64,000 nt of DNA. Source: Tepidanaerobacteraceae bacterium (lineage in GTDB: Bacteria; Bacillota; Thermosediminibacteria; Thermosediminibacterales; Tepidanaerobacteraceae). The stretch spans positions 259,829 through 323,828 of the forward strand of contig JANLFP010000002.1 of the NCBI GenBank assembly GCA_024655905.1, written 5' to 3'. The notes under the pieces were generated by a model. It did no database searches, had not been told where the DNA came from, and saw only the letters and a list, made by a program, of their open reading frames with translations. Each line of letters starts with the position of its first letter. Position 1 is the first letter of the stretch. Below are positions 35,425-43,774 of this stretch, one piece after another. The position numbers and the translations under genes were made by a program.

Positions 35425-36318
35425 ATGTCAAAATACCTGGCGGTGGTTGCCGTAGGGATAATAATGGGAGTAACAGCCAGATTGCATATGCTGCGTGTGG
35501 ATTATAGACAGTATCCGAGTTACCCCCAAGGTTATTTGATACACCTATCGCTGGGATTAATAGCAGCCTTTCTGGGCGCAGTTGCCGTTCCTGCTCTCAT
35601 TTCGAAGGAATATACTGCCGTAACTTTTCTGGCACTGGCTGCTCAGCAATTTCGGGAAATACGGGACATGGAGCGTAAAAGTCTCGAGAATATAGAAGAT
35701 ACTGAACTGGTGCCCAGAGGTTCGGCTTATATTGAAGATATTGCAAAGGCTTTTGAATCGAGAAATTATCTTGCCATTTTAACCGCTCTTTTTTCCAGCC
35801 TGGTTTTACAGCTTTCAGACAACATTCCTGCAGCTATTTTGACCGGAATCGCAGCTATTATCGTTTTAAGTATGATGACCAGGAGAAAGAAAATAAAGGA
35901 TATTGCAGTAATCAGACCCGCGAAAATAAGATTTGAAAATTCCCTGTTGTGCGTGGAAAACATCATGGTTATGAATGTGGGATATCCGGATTCCCGAAAA
36001 ATAATAGAAGAACAGGGTCTTGCCGTGATGATAGAACCGAAAGATGACAATGCCAGGGCAACCCTTTCCAGCATTGGGCAGAGACAGGCCATAGTGCATG
36101 ATGCCGCATCATTGCTGGGCGTCAAGAGGGATGTTACGGACGTAGACTTTATGCCGCTGGCAAGGCTTGACATTGAAACGGGCCGGGTGGGCGTCATAAT
36201 AGTGCCCATGGAAAGGGATATTGAAAGTCTGATAGAAGCGGTAAAAAGGGTTCCTGTTCTGGAAAGCTCCAGGCGGAAGCCGTTGGAGTCCTTTGCAGGG
36301 AAACAGGCTGAAGATTAG
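35425..36318 (+). CDS. YIEGIA-family membrane protein
   Basis: A 297-residue protein with about five membrane segments in the first half (about 4-20, 40-70 and 115-150) and a cytoplasmic C-terminal domain. The family name motif appears as AYIEDIAKAFESRNYLAI (about 104-121), with aspartate where the usual motif has glycine. The function is unknown; the family is found in spore formers. It begins 9 bases after spoIIP and is followed directly by a 64-residue companion gene, the usual arrangement. Confidence 0.8.
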   Translation: MSKYLAVVAVGIIMGVTARLHMLRVDYRQYPSYPQGYLIHLSLGLIAAFLGAVAVPALISKEYTAVTFLALAAQQFREIRDMERKSLENIEDTELVPRGSAYIEDIAKAFESRNYLAILTALFSSLVLQLSDNIPAAILTGIAAIIVLSMMTRRKKIKDIAVIRPAKIRFENSLLCVENIMVMNVGYPDSRKIIEEQGLAVMIEPKDDNARATLSSIGQRQAIVHDAASLLGVKRDVTDVDFMPLARLDIETGRVGVIIVPMERDIESLIEAVKRVPVLESSRRKPLESFAGKQAED

Positions 36319-36327
36319 GTGATAAAA

Positions 36328-36522
36328 ATGGATAATATAGGAATTAAAGAAGCAATTCTGGCTGTCATTACTTTAAATGAACACCAACCAGCCTCGGGAG
36401 TGCCCGTTTTTTACGCTAAAGATGAAAGAGAGCGGGACAAGATAGCTTTGTATCTTTCAAAGATACTTTCGGCCATGGTACACGACCTTGAAAATGGTAC
36501 TTATATTATAGTTAGGCATTAA
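36328..36522 (+). CDS. Small companion protein of the YIEGIA gene
   Basis: A 64-residue soluble protein, starting at the ATG at 36328 (AGGTGAT just upstream, overlapping the YIEGIA stop); a GTG at 36319 would add three residues. The sequence has an ATLN-like N-terminal strand and ends GTYIIVRH. Small proteins of this kind accompany YIEGIA genes and are annotated in databases as a capping subunit, a label I recall but cannot verify. It has no signal peptide or membrane segment. Confidence 0.65.
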   Translation: MDNIGIKEAILAVITLNEHQPASGVPVFYAKDERERDKIALYLSKILSAMVHDLENGTYIIVRH

Positions 36523-36595
36523 AAACCATTATTATATTTTGAATATTGCACTGGCAGACTAAGAAAAAGTCCCAAATTTAATGGAGGAATCTTTT

Positions 36596-37075
36596 TTGAA
36601 AGTTATATATTCCTGCTACTGGGGCAGCTACCTTGCAGCGGTGGCTGCTTCGCTGCATCTAGGAATTATTAACGATGCAGAATTATCCATGGAAAAGATG
36701 TTAAACCTGCCTATGTTTGGAAAAATAAAAAATGAAGATTTCGGCGAAATGAAATTCATAGGTTTTGATGGCCGAAACAGGGGAGTTTTTATCATCGGGG
36801 CGAAAAGGTCGGGCCGCATAATTGAAAGGGCGCTCAACGGTTTTGCACAGATATACGGCATGGAGAAAAAAACGGTGAAATTTATTGATTTGACCGTTTA
36901 TAATAATTTTTATATCGGAACCGGTGTATTTTTGATTCGAATGTTGGGATTGAGAAGGATGGGAATGAAAATACTTTTCTGCGGAATTAAAAAAAGTTTT
37001 GCAAAAATTAAAGAACTGGTGGGCAAAATTATGAATGAACCGGATTATTTTCAGGAGAACGTGGAATTATTATGA
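36596..37075 (+). CDS. DUF3189 family protein, first copy
   Basis: A 159-residue DUF3189 protein. The N-terminal loop MKVIYSCYWGSYLAAVAASL resembles a nucleotide-binding loop. The rest alternates beta strands and helices, with a strongly basic C-terminal third (RRMGMKILFCGIKKSFAK). The start is the TTG at 36596, because GGAGG (36583-36587) lies 8 bases upstream; the ATG at 36581 is part of the ribosome site. The family is restricted mainly to spore formers and has no known activity. It is coupled to the second copy by a four-base overlap. Confidence 0.82.
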   Translation: MKVIYSCYWGSYLAAVAASLHLGIINDAELSMEKMLNLPMFGKIKNEDFGEMKFIGFDGRNRGVFIIGAKRSGRIIERALNGFAQIYGMEKKTVKFIDLTVYNNFYIGTGVFLIRMLGLRRMGMKILFCGIKKSFAKIKELVGKIMNEPDYFQENVELL

Positions 37076-37545
37076 AGATATTTTATTATTGCTATGGCAG
37101 TGCCCACTCATCTGTGGTGGCGGCATCTATTCATCTGGGCATGCTGCCGTCTGATAGGCTTCCATCTGCAAAAGAAATTGAAATGCTGCCGCATTTTGAT
37201 AAAACCGATTCCTGTGAAATAGGAACTCCTTTTTTCATGGGTATTGATGAATATGAAACTGAAATATTTATAACAGGAATGACAAATGAGAGACATCTGG
37301 TTAAAAAAGCCATATACAGTTTCTTAAGACATTCCGGGATAGATGAAAGCGATCTAATGATGGTGGATGCTCTGAAATATGTAAACTTAAAAACCCGCCT
37401 AGGAGGTTTTCTTTCCCGGAGGATGGGTCTTGTGGCGTTGGGAAGACCTTTGACAATAAAAGGTATACTTGAAAAATATGCGGATTTTTTAGCGCTGGTG
37501 AAGGAAACAAAGCATAAAGAGCTGATGGGTTTAAATAAAACTTGA
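37072..37545 (+). CDS. DUF3189 family protein, second copy
   Basis: A 157-residue paralog of the preceding gene, with the more typical loop YYCYGSAHSSVVAASIHLG (about 5-23). It shares the LP.F.K and FI.G blocks with copy one but is clearly diverged, so the duplication is old. The ATGA overlap with copy one indicates translation in a fixed ratio, which fits a heterodimer. The function is unknown. Confidence 0.85.
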   Translation: MKIFYYCYGSAHSSVVAASIHLGMLPSDRLPSAKEIEMLPHFDKTDSCEIGTPFFMGIDEYETEIFITGMTNERHLVKKAIYSFLRHSGIDESDLMMVDALKYVNLKTRLGGFLSRRMGLVALGRPLTIKGILEKYADFLALVKETKHKELMGLNKT

Positions 37546-37570
37546 CTTGATTTGATTTTTCGGCAATAAT
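37542..37570 (+). promoter_or_regulatory. Candidate sigma-A promoter of the DUF512 gene
   Basis: TTGACT (37542-37547) and AATAAT (37565-37570) are 17 bases apart, each one base from consensus. The -35 overlaps the stop codon of the second DUF3189 gene. It would drive DUF512-der-plsY-gpsA as a separate, vegetative unit. Confidence 0.55.
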
Positions 37571-37611
37571 ATTAGTAACAGGTAATATAAGCAACTATAA
37601 AGAGGTAAAAA

Positions 37612-38928
37612 ATGAAAAAAAAAGCAATTATAAAAGCCGTGGCGAAAGGCGGCATCGCTGACAGAATAGGCCTTTTTCCCGGAGATGAAATAGTAAGCGT
37701 TAACGGGCAGGGCTTTAATGATTTCTTGGAATATAAATTTTTGATGACCGATGAGAGAGTTGAGTTGAAAGTTAAAGACAGAAACGGAAGAATCAAGAGC
37801 TTCACTATTTTTAAAAGTTTCGACGAAAACCTGGGAGTGGATTTTGAAAATCCTTTGATGGACGAAATTAAAAGGTGTAAAAACAAGTGCATATTCTGCT
37901 TTGTAGATCAGATGCCTTCGGGGCTTCGCAATTCTCTCTATGTAAAAGATGACGATTATCGTCTTTCAGCGGCATTCGGAACCTTTGTAACCCTCACAAA
38001 TCTATCTCAACCGGAGCTGGAAAGAATAGTTAAATTGGGATTAAGCCCCATATATGTGTCGGTGCACGCCACCGATGGCAAAGTGAGAAATTTCATGATG
38101 AAAAACCCGCATTCCGGAAACATTTTAAACATCCTCAAGTTTTTGATTTCGCACAAAATATACACCCACTGCCAGATCGTTTTATGTCCAGGAATAAATG
38201 ATGGCATGGTGCTGAAACAAACAATAATAGATTTGTTAGACATGTGGCCTTATGTACTTTCTATAGCTGTGGTGCCGGTAGGCATAACAAAATTTAGGGA
38301 TAATCTTTATCCTTTAAGAGTTTTTACAAAAAGTGAAGCAGAAAGGGTCATTGATTTTATAGAAGACGTTCAGAACCGAAACCTGATAAAATACGGGTCG
38401 AGATTGGCATTTGCAGCGGATGAGTTTTATTGTATAGCTAAAAAACGGGTTCCTGATTATGAAAATTATGAGGATTTCTATCAGCTTGAAAACGGAGTGG
38501 GCATGATAGCATTGTTAAAAAATCAAGTTGAGAAGCATATCAAAAAACTACCCCGCAATCTGGGCCAAAAAAGGAAGGTTATCCTGGCGACTGGCGTTTC
38601 TGCACACGAGCATTTAAGACAGATTCTTAATCCATTAAAAAAAATCCATGGGCTTGAACTTGAGATACATCCCGTTATTAATAATTTTTTCGGTCCCTCC
38701 GTGACGGTGGCTGGATTGATAACAGGAAAAGACATGATGGAGCAGCTGCGGAAAAAAGAACCGGCTGATGCAATTTTGATACCCGATGTCATGCTCAATG
38801 AGGGAAAATTTCTTGATGATTTGAAAGTGGAGGATGTCGAAAATTATGTTGGAAAAAAAATCGAGGTAGTCAGCGTTGACGGCAGGAGTTTATTAAATGC
38901 AATAATTGGTAATAATTGGAGGATATAA
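37612..38928 (+). CDS. DUF512 family protein with PDZ-like and radical-SAM-like regions
   Basis: A 438-residue protein of the DUF512 family. A PDZ-like N terminus (IADRIGLFPGDEIVSVNGQ, about 15-33) is followed by a radical-SAM-like cysteine motif CKNKCIFCFVDQMP (about 90-103) and the C-terminal DUF512 domain. It is widely conserved next to der in Clostridia, and its reaction is unknown. AGAGGT precedes the ATG. der begins one base after its stop, so it belongs to the der-plsY-gpsA unit. Confidence 0.88.
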   Translation: MKKKAIIKAVAKGGIADRIGLFPGDEIVSVNGQGFNDFLEYKFLMTDERVELKVKDRNGRIKSFTIFKSFDENLGVDFENPLMDEIKRCKNKCIFCFVDQMPSGLRNSLYVKDDDYRLSAAFGTFVTLTNLSQPELERIVKLGLSPIYVSVHATDGKVRNFMMKNPHSGNILNILKFLISHKIYTHCQIVLCPGINDGMVLKQTIIDLLDMWPYVLSIAVVPVGITKFRDNLYPLRVFTKSEAERVIDFIEDVQNRNLIKYGSRLAFAADEFYCIAKKRVPDYENYEDFYQLENGVGMIALLKNQVEKHIKKLPRNLGQKRKVILATGVSAHEHLRQILNPLKKIHGLELEIHPVINNFFGPSVTVAGLITGKDMMEQLRKKEPADAILIPDVMLNEGKFLDDLKVEDVENYVGKKIEVVSVDGRSLLNAIIGNNWRI

Positions 38929-38929
38929 A

Positions 38930-40252
38930 ATGAGTTTTACGGTTGCAATAGTTGGACGCCCAAATGTTGGAAAATCAACTCTTTTCAACAGGTTGATGGG
39001 AAAGAGGATTTCGATTGTTGACGATAAACCCGGAGTCACCAGGGACAGGATTTACGGTCAGATGGAATGGAATGGCAAAAAATTCACAATTATTGACACT
39101 GGAGGAATTGACCCTGCCTCCAGCGAATTTATTTTCAGCCAGATGAAGCGCCAGGTGGAATTTGCGATCGATGCAGCCGACCTTATTGTTTTTCTGGTGG
39201 ACGGAAAAGAAGGCCTAACTCATGCGGATAAGGACGTGGCGGATATATTGAGGAAAAGCGGAAAACCTGTTCTGCTGGTGGTTAATAAAGTGGATAATTT
39301 TAAAAATGCGCCTGAAAATTATGAATTCTACGAGTTGGGCTTTGGAGAGCCTGTAAATATATCCGCATCTCACGGCCTTGCAGTGGGCGACCTTCTAGAC
39401 AGGTTGGCGGAGAATATTGATGATATGCAGGAAGTGCATGAAGACGAGGATATAATCAAAGTTGCTGTGGTGGGAAGGCCCAATGTGGGCAAATCATCCT
39501 TGGTCAATGCTATACTTGGCGAAGAGAGAGTAATAGTGAGCAATATGCCAGGTACAACTCGTGACGCTATCGACACCTATTTCGAAGTGGACGGCAAGAA
39601 AATGGTTTTTATCGATACTGCAGGGATGAGAAAAAAGAGCAGGGTGAAGGAAGATATTGAATTTTACAGCAATGTGAGGGCGCTGGGAGCTATTGACAGG
39701 TCAAATGTGGTGTTGATGGTGCTTGATGCCGTTCAGGATATATCTGAACAGGATAAAAGGATAGCGGGAATAGCCCATGAAGCGGGAAAGGCCATTATTT
39801 TAATTGTGAATAAATGGGACCTAGTTGAAAAAGATGAACATACGATGAACAAATTCAGAGAAAAGATAAAAAAAGAGTTTGCTTTCATACAATACGCACC
39901 CGCTCTATTTGTTTCGGCAAAGACACGGCAAAGGGTATACCGCATAATTGAACTTATAAATTTCGTTATGGACCAATATACTTTCAGAGTTAAGACTTCC
40001 ATGTTGAATGAACTGGTGCGGGATGCTACGGCTATTGTAGAGCCTCCCAGCATCAAGGGGAAAAAGTTGAAAATATATTACGCGGTTCAAACTGGAATAA
40101 AACCGCCGACATTCGTTTTCTTTTTAAACGATATTAAACTATTTCATTTTTCATATGCGAGGTATCTTGAAAACAAGTTGAGAGAAACATTCGGCCTGGA
40201 AGGCACTCCCATAATAATAAAAGTTAAGGAGAAAGGAGAAAAAAGCCAGTGA
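38930..40252 (+). CDS. der: Ribosome-assembly GTPase Der (EngA)
   Basis: A 440-residue protein with two consecutive Era-like GTPase domains, a feature unique to Der. The P-loops are GRPNVGKST (about 9-17) and GRPNVGKSS (about 183-191), with DTGG and DTAG switch motifs, and a C-terminal KH-like domain follows. It is needed for 50S subunit maturation. The ATG at 38930 follows GGAGGATATAAA; upstream in-frame codons overlap the previous gene. The end overlaps plsY by four bases. Confidence 0.96.
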   Translation: MSFTVAIVGRPNVGKSTLFNRLMGKRISIVDDKPGVTRDRIYGQMEWNGKKFTIIDTGGIDPASSEFIFSQMKRQVEFAIDAADLIVFLVDGKEGLTHADKDVADILRKSGKPVLLVVNKVDNFKNAPENYEFYELGFGEPVNISASHGLAVGDLLDRLAENIDDMQEVHEDEDIIKVAVVGRPNVGKSSLVNAILGEERVIVSNMPGTTRDAIDTYFEVDGKKMVFIDTAGMRKKSRVKEDIEFYSNVRALGAIDRSNVVLMVLDAVQDISEQDKRIAGIAHEAGKAIILIVNKWDLVEKDEHTMNKFREKIKKEFAFIQYAPALFVSAKTRQRVYRIIELINFVMDQYTFRVKTSMLNELVRDATAIVEPPSIKGKKLKIYYAVQTGIKPPTFVFFLNDIKLFHFSYARYLENKLRETFGLEGTPIIIKVKEKGEKSQ

Positions 40253-40845
40253 AAATATTGGTAATTGTTTTGAGTTATTTTATAGGTTCCATATCCACCG
40301 CATATATCCTTGTAAAACTCATGAAAGGCATTGATATTAGGACGGTCGGAAGCAAGAATGCGGGCGCCACTAATGTCCAGAGGGTTCTGGGAACGGGCCC
40401 TGCTCTTCTGGTTTTTTGCTTTGATGCGTTAAAAGGGATACTGGCTGTAATGATAGGAAGGATTACGGGAGATCCAACCGTCGCACTCTGGTGCGGGATT
40501 GCAGCAGTGGTTGGGCATAATTGGCCTCTTTTTTTTGGACTGCGGGGAGGTAAGGGAACTGCAACAACTCTGGGAGTATTGTGGGCTGTCATGCCAAATA
40601 TTGCATCGATTATTACGGTTGTGGGTATTGCAGCCATTGCCATTACCCGATATGTTTCTCTTGGATCCGTTTTGGGGGCGCCGCTTCTTCTTATTTTAAC
40701 AATCATTACGGGCAAATCCTGGAATTATATTATTTTTTCATTCATATTAATGTCAATGACTCTATACAGGCACAGGGAAAACATCATGAGATTGCTGGAA
40801 GGTAGAGAATCCCGCCTGGGGCAAAAGTTAAAAAGGGTAAAGTAA
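40249..40845 (+). CDS. plsY: Acyl-phosphate: glycerol-3-phosphate acyltransferase PlsY
   Basis: A 198-residue membrane enzyme that makes lysophosphatidate from acyl phosphate and glycerol-3-phosphate. The motifs are YFIGSISTAYI (about 9-19), GSKNAGATNVQRVLG (about 34-48) and GHNWPLFFGLRGGKGTAT (about 88-105). It starts at a GTG with AAAGGAG inside der and precedes gpsA, which supplies its substrate. This pairing is standard. Confidence 0.95.
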   Translation: MKILVIVLSYFIGSISTAYILVKLMKGIDIRTVGSKNAGATNVQRVLGTGPALLVFCFDALKGILAVMIGRITGDPTVALWCGIAAVVGHNWPLFFGLRGGKGTATTLGVLWAVMPNIASIITVVGIAAIAITRYVSLGSVLGAPLLLILTIITGKSWNYIIFSFILMSMTLYRHRENIMRLLEGRESRLGQKLKRVK

Positions 40846-40860
40846 TGGAGGTAATTAAAA

Positions 40861-41895
40861 ATGAAGGTGGCGGTAGTAGGCGCGGGAGGCTGGGGGACTA
40901 CTCTCGCAAATATGCTTGCTCAAAATGGCATCGCAGTATCATTATGGTCGAGAAGACCCGAATTGGCAGAAGAAATAAAAATTTGCAGGGAAAACAAGGC
41001 TTATCTTCCGGGAATAAAAATATCTAATAATATATTTATCTCTTCGGATATAGAGCGGGTGGTGCATGATTCCGAGTTTGTAGTGATGGCTGTTCCTTCT
41101 CATTCTATGGGAGAGATTGCAAGACGGATAGCAAGGCACTTGAAAGATGATGCTATTATTATTAGCGCTGCAAAAGGTCTGGAGACCGATTCCTTCCGCA
41201 GGATGTCTGAGGTGCTGGAACAAGAACTGCCTTCAAAGTTTTCTAAAAATATCGCTGTTCTTTCCGGTCCGAGTCATGCCGAGGAAGTTTCAAAAGAGCT
41301 TCCCACAGCGGTGGTGGCAGCATCTGCTGTAAGGCAGGTGGCGGAACTTGTCCAGGATATTTTTATGAATAATTATTTCAGAGTTTATACAAATCCGGAT
41401 GTGGTAGGTGTAGAAATAGGCGGTGCGCTGAAAAATGTTATAGCCATATGTTCTGGAATTTCCGATGGCTTGGGCTTTGGGGATAATACCCGCTCGGCCC
41501 TCATGACCAGAGGCATTGTGGAAATAACAAGGCTGGGCATTCGTCTGGGGGCAATGCCTGCCACTTTTGGAGGTTTGTCGGGGATAGGCGACCTTATAGT
41601 CACATGCAGCAGTTTATACAGCAGGAACAGAAGAGCGGGGATTGAAATCGGCCGTGGCAAAACTGTAAAGCAGGTTGCGGAATCGACAAAAATGGTTATT
41701 GAGGGTATAAATACTACTAAAGCAGCATTTTTACTGGCAAAAAAACTCAACATAGAAATGCCCATAACAGAACAGGCTTATGCTGTGCTTTTCCAGAATA
41801 AGAACCCTCTGGATGCTGTAACCACGCTGATGAACAGGCGCGGCAAACATGAAATTGAAGATATAATTTTTATTGAAAAACCTTCACAATGTTAA
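40861..41895 (+). CDS. gpsA: NAD(P)-dependent glycerol-3-phosphate dehydrogenase GpsA
   Basis: A 344-residue cytosolic enzyme that reduces dihydroxyacetone phosphate to glycerol-3-phosphate for phospholipids. The dinucleotide loop VVGAGGWGTTLA is at about 4-15, with GPSHAEEV, GALKNVIAICSGI and the catalytic lysine in the same block, and NTRSALMTRG. ATGGAGG precedes the ATG. A terminator follows within four bases of the stop and ends the der operon. Confidence 0.96.
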   Translation: MKVAVVGAGGWGTTLANMLAQNGIAVSLWSRRPELAEEIKICRENKAYLPGIKISNNIFISSDIERVVHDSEFVVMAVPSHSMGEIARRIARHLKDDAIIISAAKGLETDSFRRMSEVLEQELPSKFSKNIAVLSGPSHAEEVSKELPTAVVAASAVRQVAELVQDIFMNNYFRVYTNPDVVGVEIGGALKNVIAICSGISDGLGFGDNTRSALMTRGIVEITRLGIRLGAMPATFGGLSGIGDLIVTCSSLYSRNRRAGIEIGRGKTVKQVAESTKMVIEGINTTKAAFLLAKKLNIEMPITEQAYAVLFQNKNPLDAVTTLMNRRGKHEIEDIIFIEKPSQC

Positions 41896-41927
41896 AAAAC
41901 GCGGATTTCCACGTTTTTTCTTTTTTT
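41894..41927 (+). terminator. Rho-independent terminator after gpsA
   Basis: The stem AAAAAACG..GG with CC..CGTTTTTT (41894-41918) is followed by a second T run at 41921-41927. It overlaps the gpsA stop codon. Confidence 0.8.
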
Positions 41928-41929
41928 AA

Positions 41930-41958
41930 GTAATATTCATGGGACCATGTCATATATA
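41930..41958 (+). promoter_or_regulatory. Candidate sigma-E promoter of spoIVA
   Basis: GTAATATT (41930-41937) and CATATATA (41951-41958), 13 bases apart, resemble the sigma-E -35 and -10 (CATACAnT). spoIVA is a classical sigma-E gene. Transcription would begin near 41965, giving a leader of about 80 bases. Confidence 0.45.
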
Positions 41959-41984
41959 TATACTGAACATTAAAGTGAACTACC

Positions 41985-42039
41985 CCTCCTCTTTAAAAGT
42001 TAAAAAATATTGGAAGGGGGGGAGGAAAAAAGAAGGAGG
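41985..42039 (+). promoter_or_regulatory. spoIVA leader: pyrimidine tract with two alternative purine partners
   Basis: CCTCCTCTTT (41985-41994) can pair with AAAGAAGGAGG (42029-42039), which contains the spoIVA Shine-Dalgarno site, with one bulged A. It can also pair with GGGGGGAGG (42017-42025), using G-U pairs. The two pairings exclude each other, so the leader could adopt open and closed states. Confidence 0.5.
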
Positions 42040-42046
42040 GAAGACA

Positions 42047-43525
42047 ATGGAAAAGTTTGATCTGTTCAAAGATATCGCCGAACGGACCGGAGGGGATATT
42101 TATATAGGCGTGGTAGGGCCTGTGAGGGCGGGTAAGTCGACTTTTGTAAAAAAGTTTATGGAATTGATGGTAATCCCCAATATTGCCAACCCTAACGACA
42201 GGACCAGAGCAAAAGACGAACTTCCGCAGGCCGGTGCGGGAAAAACAATAACTACGGCAGAGCCCAAGTTTATACCTAGCGAAGCCGTAGAGATAACCTT
42301 TAAAGAAAACATAAGGTTTCGGGTAAGACTGGTGGATAATGTTGGTTTTACCGTGAGAGGTGCTCTGGGATATGAAGATGAAAATGGTCCTCGAATGGTT
42401 TCGACTCCCTGGTTCGAAAAAGAAATACCATTCCAGCAGGCAGCAGAAATCGGCACCAGGAAAGTTATAGAAGAGCACTCTACCATCGGCCTTGTTATAA
42501 CAACTGATGGCACTATAACGGAGATTCCGCGCGAAAATTATGTCCACGCGGAAGAAAGAGTAGTGGAAGAATTAAAAGCTATCGGCAAACCCTTTGTTAT
42601 AATTTTGAACACCTCAAGGCCCATGGACGATAGGACTATGGACCTTAAGGAAATTCTGGAGTCAAAATATGATGTGCCGGTTATGCCGATGAATTGCCAG
42701 GATTTAACAAGCGAAGACATCTATGCAATTCTGGAAGAAGTGCTATACGAATTCCCTCTAAGGGAAATTAACATACGCCTTCCGAAATGGATTGAAGCGA
42801 TGGAAAAGGAACACTGGCTGAGAAAGCAGTTTGAAGAATCGATTACGACTACAATTAAAGATGTGCGCAGGCTAAGGGATATGGAGAAGACGCTGTCAGC
42901 ATTCAATACTTTTGATTTTATCGACAGCGTCAGACTGAAGGAGATGAATCTGGGTCTAGGCATAGCGGATATAGAAATGGAAGCCCGCAAAGATCTTTTC
43001 TATAAAGTTTTAAGCGAAACAGCCGGCATTAATATATCTGGAGACCATCAATTGATTAAACTGGTGAAAGAACTCACGGTGGCCAAAAAGGCATATGATA
43101 AAGTTTCAAAAGCCCTTGATGATGTTCAAAAAGTGGGTTATGGAATAGTACCTCCTCAACTTGATGAATTGACTCTTGAGGAGCCGGAAATTATTAGACA
43201 AGGAGCAAGATTCGGAGTAAAATTAAAGGCGGTAGCTCCTTCGATACACATGATAAGAGCCGATATCAGGGCTGAAGTATCTCCTATAATCGGCACTGAG
43301 AAACAGAGCGAGGATTTGATTAATTATATTATGAATGAGTTTGAGAATAATCCTTCCAAAATATGGGAGACAAACATCTTCGGGAAATCGTTGAATGACC
43401 TTGTAAGGGAAGGCATTCAAAACAAATTGTTCAGCATGCCTGAATCTGCCCAGTCTAAGCTGCAGGAAACCCTGCAGAGAATAGTAAACGAGGGAAGCGG
43501 CGGTCTGATATGCATAATACTGTGA
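42047..43525 (+). CDS. spoIVA: Stage IV sporulation protein A, coat basement ATPase
   Basis: A 492-residue SpoIVA, the same length as the Bacillus subtilis protein. It is a TRAFAC-class protein that hydrolyses ATP and polymerises on the outer forespore membrane to anchor the coat. Walker A is GPVRAGKST (about 24-32), followed by DNVGFTVRGALGY and the NTSRPMDD block. The middle domain and the conserved C-terminal region (GGLICIIL at the end) are complete. The ATG at 42047 follows AAGGAGGG; the frame is open further up to 41939, but that part is leader. It is monocistronic, with a candidate sigma-E promoter. Confidence 0.96.
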   Translation: MEKFDLFKDIAERTGGDIYIGVVGPVRAGKSTFVKKFMELMVIPNIANPNDRTRAKDELPQAGAGKTITTAEPKFIPSEAVEITFKENIRFRVRLVDNVGFTVRGALGYEDENGPRMVSTPWFEKEIPFQQAAEIGTRKVIEEHSTIGLVITTDGTITEIPRENYVHAEERVVEELKAIGKPFVIILNTSRPMDDRTMDLKEILESKYDVPVMPMNCQDLTSEDIYAILEEVLYEFPLREINIRLPKWIEAMEKEHWLRKQFEESITTTIKDVRRLRDMEKTLSAFNTFDFIDSVRLKEMNLGLGIADIEMEARKDLFYKVLSETAGINISGDHQLIKLVKELTVAKKAYDKVSKALDDVQKVGYGIVPPQLDELTLEEPEIIRQGARFGVKLKAVAPSIHMIRADIRAEVSPIIGTEKQSEDLINYIMNEFENNPSKIWETNIFGKSLNDLVREGIQNKLFSMPESAQSKLQETLQRIVNEGSGGLICIIL

Positions 43526-43661
43526 GAGAAATGGCTCAAAGCTGGATTTTATGAATTTACAATTCATAAATTGATTTGATTTGATTCAGATCTCTGCACT
43601 CTGATAAGTTAAGAATAGCTTCGGGGGAGTTATCCTTATCCGAAACAAGCTCGCTTCATGG

Positions 43662-43702
43662 CAAGACTCATATCATGAAAATGGCAGTCTTGTTTTTTTT
43701 TT
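43662..43702 (+). terminator. Rho-independent terminator between spoIVA and the threonine genes
   Basis: CAAGACT (43662-43668) and AGTCTTG (43686-43692) are perfect arms around a 17-base loop, followed by ten T. It lies 137 bases after spoIVA. The rest of the 43526-43661 stretch shows no gene or RNA motif; a T-box was looked for and not found. Confidence 0.8.
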
Positions 43703-43718
43703 GCTCTTATGTTATAAT
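43690..43718 (+). promoter_or_regulatory. Sigma-A promoter of the ACT-hom-thrC-thrB operon
   Basis: TTGTTT (43690-43695) and TATAAT (43713-43718) are 17 bases apart. The -35 overlaps the right arm of the preceding terminator. Transcription would start near 43725, 50 bases before the first gene. Confidence 0.65.
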
Positions 43719-43774
43719 GTCTCCCGTAAAAAAATTATTGTTTTCATAATGTGAACATTTTGGGGAGGATAGAA

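Noticed and set aside
41939-42046. N-terminal extension of spoIVA
   Set aside because: The extra 36 codons are basic and unconserved, and the ATG at 42047 has a perfect ribosome site and gives exactly the family length.
43526-43774. T-box or other riboswitch before the threonine genes
   Set aside because: The conserved T-box AGGGUGGNACCGCG-like sequence is missing, and the hairpin present lies upstream of the promoter, so it acts as a terminator for the previous unit.
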